Origin: Proteiniphilum saccharofermentans
Lineage (GTDB): Bacteria > Bacteroidota > Bacteroidia > Bacteroidales > Dysgonomonadaceae
Length of the DNA stretch: 64,000 nucleotides
Assembly (NCBI RefSeq): GCF_900095135.1
Contig: NZ_LT605205.1
Span: 3,038,001 to 3,102,000 of the forward strand
Direction of reading: 5' to 3'
A program made the translations under genes and the position numbers. Of this stretch, positions 35,239-44,529 are shown piece by piece; the stretch's first letter is position 1; every line of letters starts with the position of its first letter. A model generated the notes under the pieces. That model was not told where the DNA came from. It saw nothing but the letters and a program-made list of their open reading frames with translations, and did no database searches.

Positions 35239-35961
35239 CTATCCCAACTCCCGCAAGACTTCCAATGACTTCAATGGTGGAAAATTGTAAATGTGCAACC
35301 GGTAATAGTCCAGCAATTGATCCACAATCTCATTGCGGTTATTCCGCGATAGTTTAAAAAGATGCATATTGCTGTAGTTGATGCGATAAAGATCGCGCAG
35401 GTAGTGACTCTCTTTCCTGTCCAGATAATAAGAATGCATCGGTTCATTTACCACGAACTCTCCATGCTGCAGATCAAAGAAAGAATAATTCCCTGTAAAT
35501 TCCGTGTTGGGATAGATTCCCAGAAAACGTGTCAATCCCATCATAAGCGCCAGATGGAAATTCGCTAATCCCTTTTCTGTGGCCTCTAATGTCTCTATCG
35601 AATTTTTCAGGTAATCGAATGTCAATTCGTTGTTGTCCGATTCGCGGAGGATGAACGATAAAAACTCCGAAATAAAAAAAGCAAGAGAGACCTTAGTCAT
35701 GTTAGTACATAGTCCGTATAGCGGAAATTGCCTCTCCACCTCTTTCAGCCTCTGAACATCTCGTAACGGCATATGCTCGACTTCCAGATACAACACCGAC
35801 AAAGGAAAGAAAAGTGAGTTCCGGATTTTCGTCTTTTTCCCACGCGATATAGGCAACAGGTAGGAAACCCGACCAAAATCACGCGTAAAAAGATGAGCGA
35901 TGGAATAGGTGTCACTGTAGGAAGTGGCACCGAGTACTATACCTTCTGTTTTGAATAACAT
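35239..35961 (-). CDS. recO: DNA repair protein RecO
   Basis: 240 residues: N-terminal OB fold (TEGIVLGATSYSDTYSIAHLFTRDFG) and a helical C-terminal part. It helps RecA load at gaps in RecFOR recombination. The four-Cys zinc motif of many RecO proteins is not visible, as is common in Bacteroidetes. Transcribed toward thiN; rplS and its terminator lie upstream. Confidence 0.9.
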   Translation of the reverse strand: MLFKTEGIVLGATSYSDTYSIAHLFTRDFGRVSYLLPISRGKKTKIRNSLFFPLSVLYLEVEHMPLRDVQRLKEVERQFPLYGLCTNMTKVSLAFFISEFLSFILRESDNNELTFDYLKNSIETLEATEKGLANFHLALMMGLTRFLGIYPNTEFTGNYSFFDLQHGEFVVNEPMHSYYLDRKESHYLRDLYRINYSNMHLFKLSRNNRNEIVDQLLDYYRLHIYNFPPLKSLEVLRELG

Positions 35962-36061
35962 GCTGCAGGTTACCGATTATAGAATAGCAGGGCAAATATA
36001 GTGAAAGCCGAAAGAAAAGCCAAGCTTGCTTGAGTTTTTCCGAGGCACATCTTATATTCTG

Positions 36062-36098
36062 TAAAAAAATAAAAAACCCCGAATAAAAAATCCGGGGC
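36062..36098 (-). terminator. Terminator of rplS
   Basis: On the minus strand CCCCG-N11-CGGGG is followed by TTTTTTATTTTTTT, 26 bases after the rplS stop. Confidence 0.85.
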
Positions 36099-36122
36099 TT
36101 ATGTATTGTGTACTGCAGTATA

Positions 36123-36473
36123 TCAATATACTTTTTTCTTGATGCGGGCAGCTTTTCCACGCAGTTTGCGCAGATAGTACAATTTTGTCCTGCGTACTTT
36201 ACCTTCGCTGTTAAGAACAATATTATCAATAAAGGGTGAGTTCATCGGGAAGATACGTTCCACACCGATATTATCAGACATTTTTCTTACGGTAAAACGC
36301 TTGGCGTCCCCGTGACCGGCGATCTTGATCACCACTCCGCGATATTGCTGTATACGCTCTTTGTTCCCCTCAGCAATACGATAAGCCACTGTGATCGTGT
36401 CACCGCTCTTGAATTTGGGAAATTCTTTTTTTTCTCCCGCGAAAGCTTCTTCCGCGATCTTTATTAAATCCAT
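36123..36473 (-). CDS. rplS: 50S ribosomal protein L19
   Basis: 116-residue L19 with the family's [19 protein letters not shown] start, [21 protein letters not shown] and [19 protein letters not shown]-terminus. The ATG at 36473 ([11 protein letters not shown]) is used instead of an upstream TTG. Single-gene transcript with its own promoter box and terminator. Confidence 0.97.
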   Translation of the reverse strand: MDLIKIAEEAFAGEKKEFPKFKSGDTITVAYRIAEGNKERIQQYRGVVIKIAGHGDAKRFTVRKMSDNIGVERIFPMNSPFIDNIVLNSEGKVRRTKLYYLRKLRGKAARIKKKVY

Positions 36474-36557
36474 TTTTATCAAGCTTTATGTTAATAATTA
36501 ACCCTTTTGAACGCAATATAACGGCCTGTTGCCGACAGAGATTACGCAAAGCGGATG

Positions 36558-36565
36558 CAAAGGTA
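36558..36565 (-). promoter_or_regulatory. -7 box of rplS
   Basis: Minus-strand TACCTTTG fits TAnnTTTG, 85 bases before the rplS ATG; the -33 element is not clear. Confidence 0.5.
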
Positions 36566-36625
36566 GAAAATTTTCTTTAATCTTCCACACAAAACACAAT
36601 TTAATGTTTATTTTTGATCTACGTC

Positions 36626-36656
36626 TTGACGCACAAGGTAAAAAAATGTACTTTTG
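36626..36656 (+). promoter_or_regulatory. Promoter of the 5'-nucleotidase pair
   Basis: TTG at 36626-36628, 20-base spacer, TACTTTTG at 36649-36656: a full Bacteroidetes promoter 27 bases before the ATG. Confidence 0.8.
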
Positions 36657-36682
36657 ACCTGTTTTATACAATAACATACAAC

Positions 36683-37432
36683 ATGCGACTAAAAACAATG
36701 TGGATTGCCTGTATGGCAATCTTGCTTCTTTCTTGTAATCAGCAATACCGGATCGCGGAGATGTCCGGCACTATTGTCGAGATGAATTCTTCTTTCGACA
36801 CATATCCTCACCGGCAGATGGAGGAGCTCGTGCAATCCTATAAGACAGAACTCGACCGGGAGATGAACGTAGTAATCGGCAGATCCACTCAATTCATGGA
36901 TTACAAGAGGCCTGAAAGCCTGCTGACCAACCTCACTTCGGATGTTATGAAATCATATGGGGATGAACATTTGCCGGGTGGAGCAGATATAGGAGTGATG
37001 AATGTCCACGGACACCGCGCGACCCTCCCCGCGGGAGATGTGACCATAGGTAACCTTTACGAAATATACTCTTTCGACAATACCATCACCTTCCTGGAAC
37101 TGAAGGGAAGTGACCTGAAAAAGATGTTCGACGCCTATGCGCGCATAGGAGGGGCTGGCATCTCTTCGAATGTGAAACTGGTTATCGACAAGAGAAAAGT
37201 AAAGAGTGTTACTATCGGCGGGCAACCCATTGATAAGAACAAAATTTACCACATCGTCACACTCGACTATCTGGCTGAAGGTAACGACAATATGAGTGCC
37301 TTCCGTGATGCTGTCAGCAGCGTTAACACTGGCATTACATTGCGTGATGTGATGATCGACTGGGTAAAAGAACAGACCCGGCGTGGTAACGAGATCGAGT
37401 CCGCACTCGATGGACGTATTGTAATTCGCTGA
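36683..37432 (+). CDS. 5'-nucleotidase C-terminal-domain lipoprotein
   Basis: 249 residues. Lipoprotein signal with LLLSC around residue 18; the rest is the 5_nucleotid_C domain alone (substrate/nucleoside-binding domain of UshA-type enzymes), with LTNLTSDVMKSYG, ADIGVMNVHGHRATLPAGDVTIGNLYEIYSFDNTI and a C-terminal YHIVTLDYLAEGNDNM. The metallophosphatase half is the next gene, so the usual single protein is split and its order reversed. The start is set at MRLKTMWIACMAILL by signal-peptide shape and promoter position. Confidence 0.88.
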   Translation: MRLKTMWIACMAILLLSCNQQYRIAEMSGTIVEMNSSFDTYPHRQMEELVQSYKTELDREMNVVIGRSTQFMDYKRPESLLTNLTSDVMKSYGDEHLPGGADIGVMNVHGHRATLPAGDVTIGNLYEIYSFDNTITFLELKGSDLKKMFDAYARIGGAGISSNVKLVIDKRKVKSVTIGGQPIDKNKIYHIVTLDYLAEGNDNMSAFRDAVSSVNTGITLRDVMIDWVKEQTRRGNEIESALDGRIVIR

Positions 37433-37492
37433 TGTGCTTCGCACGATGAAAGTTTTTCACTTTTAATTTTTCACTTTTCACTCTGTAGAAAT

Positions 37493-38326
37493 ATGTATTC
37501 AACAAATCGCCTTATCATACTCTGCCTCTCCCTGTTTCTTTCTTTTCAGGCATTCCCGCAAAAGAAGATTGTGATTCTTCATACCAACGACAGCCACAGT
37601 CGAATAGAACCTCTGCCTGAGACCGACAGGACAGCTGCCGACAAAGGAGGTGTGGTACGACGGGCCTCTTATGTGGATAAAGTCAGGAAAGAGAATAAAA
37701 ACGTACTTCTCTTCGATGCAGGAGATTTCCTACAAGGTACACCCTATTTCAACCTTTTCAAAGGAGAAGTGGAAGTGAAAGCAATGAATCTGATGAAATA
37801 TGATGCTGCCACGCTGGGTAACCATGAGTTCGATTACGGGATGGAAGTGCTCGAGGAGGTGGTACGTAAAGCCGATTTCCCTATTATCACCAGTAATTAC
37901 GATTTTTCCCGGACAGCATTGGCAGGACTCGTTAAACCCTATATTATCCTGAAAAAAGATGGCGTTCGTATAGGTGTCATCGGTATCGGCGTGCGTCCGC
38001 AGGGATTGATTGCCGTAGAGAACTATAAGGGAATGGAATTCCTTGATCCGGTGAAGACAGCCAACAAATTGGCTGAACAGCTCCGGTCACAACATAAATG
38101 TGACATGGTGATTTGCCTCTCCCACCTGGGTTACCCGCAGGACCTCATGTTAGCAGAATCAACCCGAAATATCGATCTGATCATCGGCGGGCACAGCCAC
38201 ACCTATATGAAAGAGCCGGAAATACGCAAAAACCTGGATAATAAGGAGGTAATGATCTACCAGACCAACGGTCGCGGAATCTATGTAGGGAGAATAGATG
38301 TAGAATTGGAGAAAACAAAGCGGTGA
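37493..38326 (+). CDS. 5'-nucleotidase metallophosphatase-domain protein
   Basis: 277 residues. Signal peptide about 1-21 (ending FQAFPQ), then the calcineurin-like phosphoesterase domain: HTNDSHSRIEP (metal ligands), FDAGDFLQGTP, LGNHEFDYG, and ICLSHLGYP...IIGGHSHTY. This is the catalytic half of a UshA/5'-nucleotidase; it ends where the C-terminal domain would begin. Periplasmic nucleotide scavenging together with the preceding gene is inferred. 60 bases of T-rich repeat spacer separate the two. Confidence 0.9.
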   Translation: MYSTNRLIILCLSLFLSFQAFPQKKIVILHTNDSHSRIEPLPETDRTAADKGGVVRRASYVDKVRKENKNVLLFDAGDFLQGTPYFNLFKGEVEVKAMNLMKYDAATLGNHEFDYGMEVLEEVVRKADFPIITSNYDFSRTALAGLVKPYIILKKDGVRIGVIGIGVRPQGLIAVENYKGMEFLDPVKTANKLAEQLRSQHKCDMVICLSHLGYPQDLMLAESTRNIDLIIGGHSHTYMKEPEIRKNLDNKEVMIYQTNGRGIYVGRIDVELEKTKR

Positions 38327-38417
38327 AAAGGTGGGAAAGGCAGAAAAGTGCTGATTAGTAATTAGTAATTGGTAATTGGTAATTAGTAATTACTAATTGA
38401 GTTAAGTAGAGAGCGAT
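38327..38417. repeat. Intergenic TAATTGGTAATTAG-type repeats
   Basis: Five to seven near-tandem copies of a 7-base unit (TAATTAG/TAATTGG) at about 38355-38400. Non-coding spacer before the GH3 gene. Confidence 0.7.
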
Positions 38418-41402
38418 ATGAAGAGACCAATGAGGAAAAAGATGCTTTTTTTATGCATTTCTATTATATACCCGGTGCTTGTATCAGCGCAGGTGTCTAC
38501 CAATCTGTATGAACAGACGGACAAGGAAGGAATGACGCGGTGGGTGGATTCGGTATATACGAAAATGACCCTCGACGAAAAGGTTGGGCAGCTTTTTATG
38601 CCCATAGTAGAACCAAATAGTAGTTGGAAGGGCAGAATATCGGGGTATATCCGGAATCAGAAAGTAGGAGGATTACTCTTTTCAAAGGGAACATTGGCTC
38701 AGCAGGCCGATATTACTAATTATGCCCAACAACTTGCGGACATACCGCTTTTGATTTCCCTTGACGGTGAGTGGGGTTTGTCCATGCGGTTGACAGACGC
38801 CCCGAAATATCCCAGGAATATGATAATCGGAGCCATACAGGATGAAGAGATAGTGAAACTATACGGAAAGGAAATAGCACGCCAATGCAGAGAAATGGGT
38901 ATTCATGTAAATTTCTCCCCTTCACTCGACGTCCATAGTAATCCTAAAAATCCCATTATCGGTACACGTTCCTACGGAGAGAATCCGGTCAATACGGCAA
39001 AGAAAGGAATTGCCTATGCAAAAGGATTGGAGGAAAACGGCGTGATGTCAGTAGCTAAACATTTCCCCGGTCATGGCGACACCTCTGAAGACTCTCACAA
39101 GACATTACCGACTATCCCGCATAACCGCGAACGATTGGAACAGATAGAACTTTTTCCATTCCGTGAGTATATCAATGCCGGACTGTCGGGAATGATGACA
39201 GGTCATCTGAACGTGCCGGCATTACAGACAAAAGGTATGCCTGCATCGCTTTCCCCTGAAGTAGGCATACACCTTCTCAAAAAGGAAATGGGTTTCACCG
39301 GACTCACTTTTACCGACGGTATGGCTATGAAGGGCGTCTCTGATCAACCCGAAGCAAGCATAAAAGCCCTATTGGCCGGCAATGACATCATATTAGGAGT
39401 TGTAAACCAGGGAAAAGAGTTCGCATCGGTGAAAAAAGCAGTCGAAGACGGTACAATTCCAACTTCACTCCTCGAAGAAAAAGTACGGAAAATACTTTCT
39501 TACAAATATATCCTTGGTGCAAACGAGTTTACCCCTATCAATACCTCAACCATTCATAACAAAGTAAATGCCTCTTCTGCAGAATGGATACAGCGGAAGA
39601 TTTATGATGGTGCTGTCACGCTTCTCAAAAATGAGAATGAGTTGATCCCGGTGAGGAAACTCGACCAGACAAAGATCGCAGCCGTTTCCATCGGTGCTCC
39701 TGCTGACAACACGTTCCACAAGTATCTGAAAAAATACGCCCCCCTAACCACTTTCAACGCTCAATCCACAGCAGCACTCTCCGAAATAAAAGCGTTGAAA
39801 GAGTATGACCTGATTATTATCTCCATCCATTCAAACAATGCCGTTGATGCGGCAGCGTTACAACAACTGACAAAAGACCGGAAGACTATACTTGCATTTT
39901 TCACCTCACCTTACAGGATAGATAATTTTCAAGCATCATTCAACAACACCACAGCAACCCTTATAGGCTACGATGCTACTGATTTCGCGCAGATGAGTGC
40001 TGCACAGGGTATTTTCGGAGGAATTGGTATCAGTGGAAAGCTTCCGGTATCGACTACTGCTATTAAGGAAGGCACAGGCCTTAACACAGAAAAGATACGC
40101 CTGGGCTATTCTATGCCCGAAGAGACAGGGTTAGTTTCGGAAAGATTCAGTGAGATAGAGAGTATTGCAATGGAAGGGATCAGACAGCGGGCCTATCCCG
40201 GATGTCAGATCCTGGTAGCAAAAGACGGGGTGGTGATCTATGAAAGGGAGTTCGGCAAATTCGATTACGGGGAAAGCCCTGAAGTGACGGACGAAACAGT
40301 CTACGACCTGGCATCGGTTACCAAGGCAACTGCGACCCTCCCTGCTATCATGAAATTGTATGACGAGAAAAAAATACGCCTTCAGGATCCGCTCAGTAAA
40401 TTCGTCTTGGAGACTAAGGGTAGCAATAAGGCAAATCTTACCATACGTTCACTGCTATTGCATGAAACAGGGGTAATTGCTTTTATTCCTTACTATGCCG
40501 CAGCTATTGACGAAAAGAGCTACTCCGGTTCCCTGTTCGGCAAGCAATCGGCAATCTATCATGCCCGTTATGCAGGGGCCTGGGGCCGTACTGACTATAA
40601 GTTCCTACCTGAACTGATCTCTACACGTGAATCGGAACAATTTTATCTTCCCGTCGCCAAAGGACTGTATGCAAGCAACAAGATGCACGACAAACTGTTG
40701 AAAGAGGTCATCGATACTCCGTTGAGCCGGAAAGGGAGCTACAGATACAGCTGCCTTAATTTCATGCTTTTGAAGGAAGCAGTGGAGTCTGTGTCGGGAA
40801 CGGATCTGGATACTTACGTGAAACAGAATTTCTACTATAAGCTGGGAGCATCTACTACTTTCCAACCGTTAAAGCATATACCCATTGAAAGAATTCCTGC
40901 GACTGAAAATGATCCTTTTTTCCGCAAACAACACGTACGAGGGTACGTGCATGATGAAGGTGCTGCCCTTTTCGGCGGCATATCGGGTAATGCAGGCCTT
41001 TTTTCCAATGCCAATGACCTGGCCAAGCTCTATCAGATGTGGCTTAACGGAGGAGAATATGGAGGAGAACGCTATTTGAGTGAAGAGACGGTCAGGCTTT
41101 TTACCACGACGAAAAGCAGCATCAGTCGCCGTGGCCTGGGATTTGACAAACCCGATCCCACCAACAGCCGATACAGCCCGACCAGTCCGGGAACCCCCAT
41201 CGAAGTATATGGCCATACCGGCTTCACCGGCACCAGCTTCTGGGTCGATCCTACCCACAATATAATTTATATCTTTCTCTCCAATAGGGTAAATCCATCA
41301 AGGACTCCCAACCGCTTTTCTACTCTTAGCATCAGAGAGCGTATCCAGGAAGAGTTATATCACGCCTTGAAGACAATAAAAAGTCCAATAACAACCGATT
41401 AG
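38418..41402 (+). CDS. GH3 beta-N-acetylhexosaminidase fused to serine beta-lactamase-like hydrolase
   Basis: 994-residue exported protein. Signal peptide about 1-25 (ending LVSAQ). Residues about 45-380 are a NagZ-like GH3 domain with the His/Asp dyad motif KHFPGHGDTSEDSHK and the nucleophile Asp in FTDGMAMKGV. Residues about 390-560 are a GH3 C-terminal-like alpha/beta domain. Residues about 580-985 are a class-C beta-lactamase/serine hydrolase domain with SxxK in LASVTKATATL and the HTG triad motif in YGHTGFTGTSF. Probably acts on peptidoglycan fragments in the periplasm (inference). Confidence 0.92.
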   Translation: MKRPMRKKMLFLCISIIYPVLVSAQVSTNLYEQTDKEGMTRWVDSVYTKMTLDEKVGQLFMPIVEPNSSWKGRISGYIRNQKVGGLLFSKGTLAQQADITNYAQQLADIPLLISLDGEWGLSMRLTDAPKYPRNMIIGAIQDEEIVKLYGKEIARQCREMGIHVNFSPSLDVHSNPKNPIIGTRSYGENPVNTAKKGIAYAKGLEENGVMSVAKHFPGHGDTSEDSHKTLPTIPHNRERLEQIELFPFREYINAGLSGMMTGHLNVPALQTKGMPASLSPEVGIHLLKKEMGFTGLTFTDGMAMKGVSDQPEASIKALLAGNDIILGVVNQGKEFASVKKAVEDGTIPTSLLEEKVRKILSYKYILGANEFTPINTSTIHNKVNASSAEWIQRKIYDGAVTLLKNENELIPVRKLDQTKIAAVSIGAPADNTFHKYLKKYAPLTTFNAQSTAALSEIKALKEYDLIIISIHSNNAVDAAALQQLTKDRKTILAFFTSPYRIDNFQASFNNTTATLIGYDATDFAQMSAAQGIFGGIGISGKLPVSTTAIKEGTGLNTEKIRLGYSMPEETGLVSERFSEIESIAMEGIRQRAYPGCQILVAKDGVVIYEREFGKFDYGESPEVTDETVYDLASVTKATATLPAIMKLYDEKKIRLQDPLSKFVLETKGSNKANLTIRSLLLHETGVIAFIPYYAAAIDEKSYSGSLFGKQSAIYHARYAGAWGRTDYKFLPELISTRESEQFYLPVAKGLYASNKMHDKLLKEVIDTPLSRKGSYRYSCLNFMLLKEAVESVSGTDLDTYVKQNFYYKLGASTTFQPLKHIPIERIPATENDPFFRKQHVRGYVHDEGAALFGGISGNAGLFSNANDLAKLYQMWLNGGEYGGERYLSEETVRLFTTTKSSISRRGLGFDKPDPTNSRYSPTSPGTPIEVYGHTGFTGTSFWVDPTHNIIYIFLSNRVNPSRTPNRFSTLSIRERIQEELYHALKTIKSPITTD

Positions 41403-41413
41403 AAATATAAGCT

Positions 41414-42469
41414 ATGCAGCAAATCATCAAAAGCGACCATCTTATAACCGATGTAGAAAAAGCAATTCAAAACATCAGGCACGATAAACTGTTTATTCTC
41501 ACAGACGAAAATACGCATACTCATTGTTTTCCCCTACTTGCGGGCATACCATTAATGCGGGATGCCAAAGAAATTGTAATCCCCGCCGGCGATACCAACA
41601 AAACAATTGAAAACCTCACCAGGGTATGGCAACTCCTCACTGAAAACGGTGCGACACGCCATTCATTACTGGTAAATCTGGGAGGAGGCATGGTCACCGA
41701 TTTGGGAGGATTTGCAGCAGCGACCTTTAAGCGAGGCATCAGCTATATTAATATTTCCACTACGCTGCTCGGAGCGGTGGATGCAGCCGTAGGCGGGAAG
41801 ACCGGTATCAATTTCGAAGGATATAAAAATGAGATAGGCTCCTTTTATCCCTCCGAGGCTGTAATCATCTCATCTGATTTTTTCCATACACTTAGTCACT
41901 CCGACATTTTATCGGGATACGCGGAGATGATCAAGCATGCGTTGATCCACTCAACTGCGGAATGGGAAGAGGTACTTGCCTATCCTTTCAATGAGGCAGA
42001 TTATTCAAAGCTGAATGAGCTCGTTTTCCGGTCAGTGAACATCAAGCAGGATATCGTGGAAAAAGATCCATACGAAAAAAATATCCGTAAAGCATTGAAT
42101 TTCGGACATACTACAGCCCATGCGTTTGAGAGTTTTGCCATGAACAGCGAGAAGCCTGTCCCTCATGGTTATGCCGTGGCATGGGGGATGATCGTGGAAC
42201 TCTGGCTATCATACAGGCTTTGTGGTTTCCCGAAAGAAAAACTACAAAGGAGTGTTCGTTTCATTCAGGAGCACTATGGCGCATTCCCCATCTCATGTGA
42301 CGATTATGAAACATTGTACGAAATAGCCCGGCACGACAAAAAAAATATAGGTGATACCATCCATTTCACACTGTTGAGCGATATAGGAGATGTACAGATT
42401 GACCAGACAACGGATAAGGAATTGCTTTTCGAAGCATTCGATTTCTACAGGGATTCGGTGGGGTTATAA
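41414..42469 (+). CDS. aroB: 3-dehydroquinate synthase
   Basis: 351 residues; second step of the shikimate pathway (DAHP to 3-dehydroquinate), NAD and Zn dependent. NAD-binding NLGGGMVTDLGGFAAATFKRG (about 94-113), AVGGKTGINFEGYKN, and zinc-binding LNFGHTTAHAFES and PHGYAVAWGM are all seen. Slightly shorter than E. coli AroB. It follows the GH3 gene by 11 bases and may be co-transcribed, with no obvious functional link. Confidence 0.96.
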   Translation: MQQIIKSDHLITDVEKAIQNIRHDKLFILTDENTHTHCFPLLAGIPLMRDAKEIVIPAGDTNKTIENLTRVWQLLTENGATRHSLLVNLGGGMVTDLGGFAAATFKRGISYINISTTLLGAVDAAVGGKTGINFEGYKNEIGSFYPSEAVIISSDFFHTLSHSDILSGYAEMIKHALIHSTAEWEEVLAYPFNEADYSKLNELVFRSVNIKQDIVEKDPYEKNIRKALNFGHTTAHAFESFAMNSEKPVPHGYAVAWGMIVELWLSYRLCGFPKEKLQRSVRFIQEHYGAFPISCDDYETLYEIARHDKKNIGDTIHFTLLSDIGDVQIDQTTDKELLFEAFDFYRDSVGL

Positions 42470-42501
42470 TGATCCCTGATTTTAATTTAAATTATTAAAC
42501 A

Positions 42502-43722
42502 ATGAGACGGGAATTTATTCAAAAAATAATTTTTCTATTCCTGTTGGTCGTGGTTTTTCTGTTTGATTCCTGTAACTCTAAAAGGAATGAAAATATTGCC
42601 GGAACAAAACAAGCAGACTCAACCATGCTTTGTGTCGGGAACTATTGGAGCGAGGCTGAAGGGAAAGAATTTCTGGAAAAACAACGTAAGGAATACACAA
42701 CCACCGACGACTGGAAGAAACGTTCGGAACAAATAAGAAGACAGATTTTAAAAGGGACAGGATTGGAGAAATTCCCCGAAAAGTGCCCTCTCAATCCTAT
42801 TTTTGGGGATACACGGACATACGATGGTTATCAGGTTCAGAATGTTGCTTTCGAAAGCCTACCCGGAGTATATGTTACAGGAAGTCTCTACACTCCGTTA
42901 AACAAGAGTGAAAAACTGCCGGCTATTTTAAATACCCATGGACATTGGTCAGATCTTGATGATTATGGCCGATATCGCCCCGATGCCCAAAAACGATTCG
43001 CCGTTATGGCCCGGATGGGGGCAATGGTTTTTGCATACGACATGGTTGGATACGGACAACTTGCCGAAGAATACGAATGGATCCATAAGCATCCGGAAGC
43101 ATTGAAACAACAATTGTGGAATAGTATCAGGAGTGTTGACTTCTTACTTTCCATGGGTGCGGATCCTGATCGAATCGGTATTACCGGAGCCTCCGGTGGC
43201 GGAACACAAGCATTCATACTTACAGCGGTCGATGACAGAATTTCGGTATCTGTCCCTGTAGTTCAAGTCTCTGCGCATTTTTTTGGCGGATGTGTATGTG
43301 AAAGTGGAATGCCGATACACAAGACAGAGAATTATCAGACCAACAATGTAGAAATAGCGGCATGTGCAGCTCCACGGCCGTTAATGCTCGTTTCTGACGG
43401 TGATGACTGGACAAAAAACACCCCTGAGGTTGAATATCCTTTCGTCAAATATATTTATGAGTTATACGGTAAATCGGATTTGGTTGAGAGCGTACATCTG
43501 CCTGATGACAAACATGGTTATGATTATAATAAGCGGGCTGCTGTATATCCGTTTTTAGCGAAACACCTAGAGCTTGACTTGGCAAAAGCTATCAATCCTG
43601 ACGGTTCGTTGAATGAAAACACTATTGTAATAGAAGATATTAAAACATTATATCCTTTTGATGAAAAACATCCGTTTCCTTCCCACGGTATAAAGAAAAA
43701 CGATGATGTAATCTGGAATTAA
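42502..43722 (+). CDS. Alpha/beta-hydrolase lipoprotein (acetyl-xylan-esterase-like)
   Basis: 406 residues. Lipoprotein signal with LFDSC around residue 24. The alpha/beta-hydrolase core has LNTHGHWS (oxyanion region), nucleophile Ser in TGASGGGTQAF (about 233-243), an acid in MLVSDGDDWTKNTP and the catalytic His in LPDDKHGYDYNKR. Such proteins are often annotated acetyl xylan esterase or dienelactone-hydrolase-like. It precedes the PUL by 275 bases and may deacetylate its glycan, but it has separate upstream sequence; substrate uncertain. Confidence 0.75.
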   Translation: MRREFIQKIIFLFLLVVVFLFDSCNSKRNENIAGTKQADSTMLCVGNYWSEAEGKEFLEKQRKEYTTTDDWKKRSEQIRRQILKGTGLEKFPEKCPLNPIFGDTRTYDGYQVQNVAFESLPGVYVTGSLYTPLNKSEKLPAILNTHGHWSDLDDYGRYRPDAQKRFAVMARMGAMVFAYDMVGYGQLAEEYEWIHKHPEALKQQLWNSIRSVDFLLSMGADPDRIGITGASGGGTQAFILTAVDDRISVSVPVVQVSAHFFGGCVCESGMPIHKTENYQTNNVEIAACAAPRPLMLVSDGDDWTKNTPEVEYPFVKYIYELYGKSDLVESVHLPDDKHGYDYNKRAAVYPFLAKHLELDLAKAINPDGSLNENTIVIEDIKTLYPFDEKHPFPSHGIKKNDDVIWN

Positions 43723-43846
43723 ATAAGAAAAGACAAAATTTTGGCCGGATAATCATTTATCGCTCCGGACATTTTGAAACGAACATACTACATTATTCCA
43801 AGCCTCTGAAACACCCCAGTATATAGAAAAAACGTTAAATTTAATT

Positions 43847-43924
43847 TTTAAATAATACTTTTTACTTCTACTCGTGTTTCCTTTTACATATCTTTTGTGG
43901 AAAGTATCTATGAAACGAGCACAA
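43847..43924 (+). promoter_or_regulatory. Leader element pair upstream of the ECF sigma gene (copy A)
   Basis: TTTAAATAATACTTTTT (43847-43863) and TGAAACGAGCACAA (43911-43924), 47 bases apart. The same 17-mer and 14-mer, 42 bases apart, stand before the FecR gene (44530-44546 and 44589-44602). A shared leader or promoter of the regulatory pair is likely; TGAAACGAGCA also stands before the thiamine receptor gene. Confidence 0.6.
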
Positions 43925-43969
43925 GAATTGTTCGTTCACAAAAACATGATCAAAGCGAGCTCCATACGA

Positions 43970-43977
43970 TACCTTTG
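43970..43977 (+). promoter_or_regulatory. Possible -7 box before the ECF sigma gene
   Basis: TACCTTTG fits TAnnTTTG, 20 bases before the ATG at 43998; no TTG at the proper -33 position. Confidence 0.4.
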
Positions 43978-43997
43978 AGAATAAATCGTTTAATCGT

Positions 43998-44519
43998 ATG
44001 AAAAACGAAGAGAACAAGTTGATAAAAAAATTAAAGGCCGGTGATGAAGGAGTCTTTAAAAGGATATTCTATCTCTATAGTGACAGGCTTTTCGTCTGGG
44101 CATACAAGATAACTGGTGACTCCTTAGCATCGGCAGATATTGTACAGGATTTTTTTATCCGTTGCTGGGAAAAGAGGGATATACTGCCTGATAAATGTTC
44201 TTTTAAAGCCTACGCTTATAAATCCGTTTACAACGCATCATTGAATTACCTCAGGGATAATAAACGTTTCGTGTACGGTTATGAAATCACAATAGATCTG
44301 ATTGACGATGATGTACGAGATGAGGACATTGAAGAATTAAAAAGGTTACTCCTGAAAGCCATTGACGAATTACCGGACAGATGTAAGAAAATATTTGTAA
44401 TGACAACCATGGAGAAGAAGAAATACACTGAAGTTGCCGATTTATTGGGTATATCCGTCAACACTGTTAAAGTACAGGTATCCAAGGCTTATCGGATTTT
44501 AAAAGAAAAAATAGGATAA
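43998..44519 (+). CDS. ECF RNA polymerase sigma factor of the PUL
   Basis: 173-residue sigma-70 family factor (Bacteroides expansion type). Region 2 includes FKRIFYLYSDRLFVWAYKITGDSLASADIVQDFFIRCWEKR-like sequence (about 15-60) and region 4 is LPDRCKKIFVMTTMEKKKYTEVADLLG with the HTH SVNTVKVQVSKAYRILK (about 125-172). It pairs with the FecR-like gene and the STN-bearing SusC to form a trans-envelope signalling chain that turns on the locus when glycan binds (established model). Confidence 0.93.
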   Translation: MKNEENKLIKKLKAGDEGVFKRIFYLYSDRLFVWAYKITGDSLASADIVQDFFIRCWEKRDILPDKCSFKAYAYKSVYNASLNYLRDNKRFVYGYEITIDLIDDDVRDEDIEELKRLLLKAIDELPDRCKKIFVMTTMEKKKYTEVADLLGISVNTVKVQVSKAYRILKEKIG

Positions 44520-44529
44520 AGACTCTGGA

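Noticed and set aside
43385-43394. Reverse-complement match to GAAACGAGCA inside the esterase gene
   Set aside because: Single 10-mer in coding sequence, wrong orientation and no distance relation to a start; chance.
43911-43936. TGAAAC-N16-CGTT reading as an ECF (SigW-like) promoter before the sigma gene
   Set aside because: The second half is not present at the same distance in the FecR or thiamine-receptor copies, so the fit in one copy is probably accidental.
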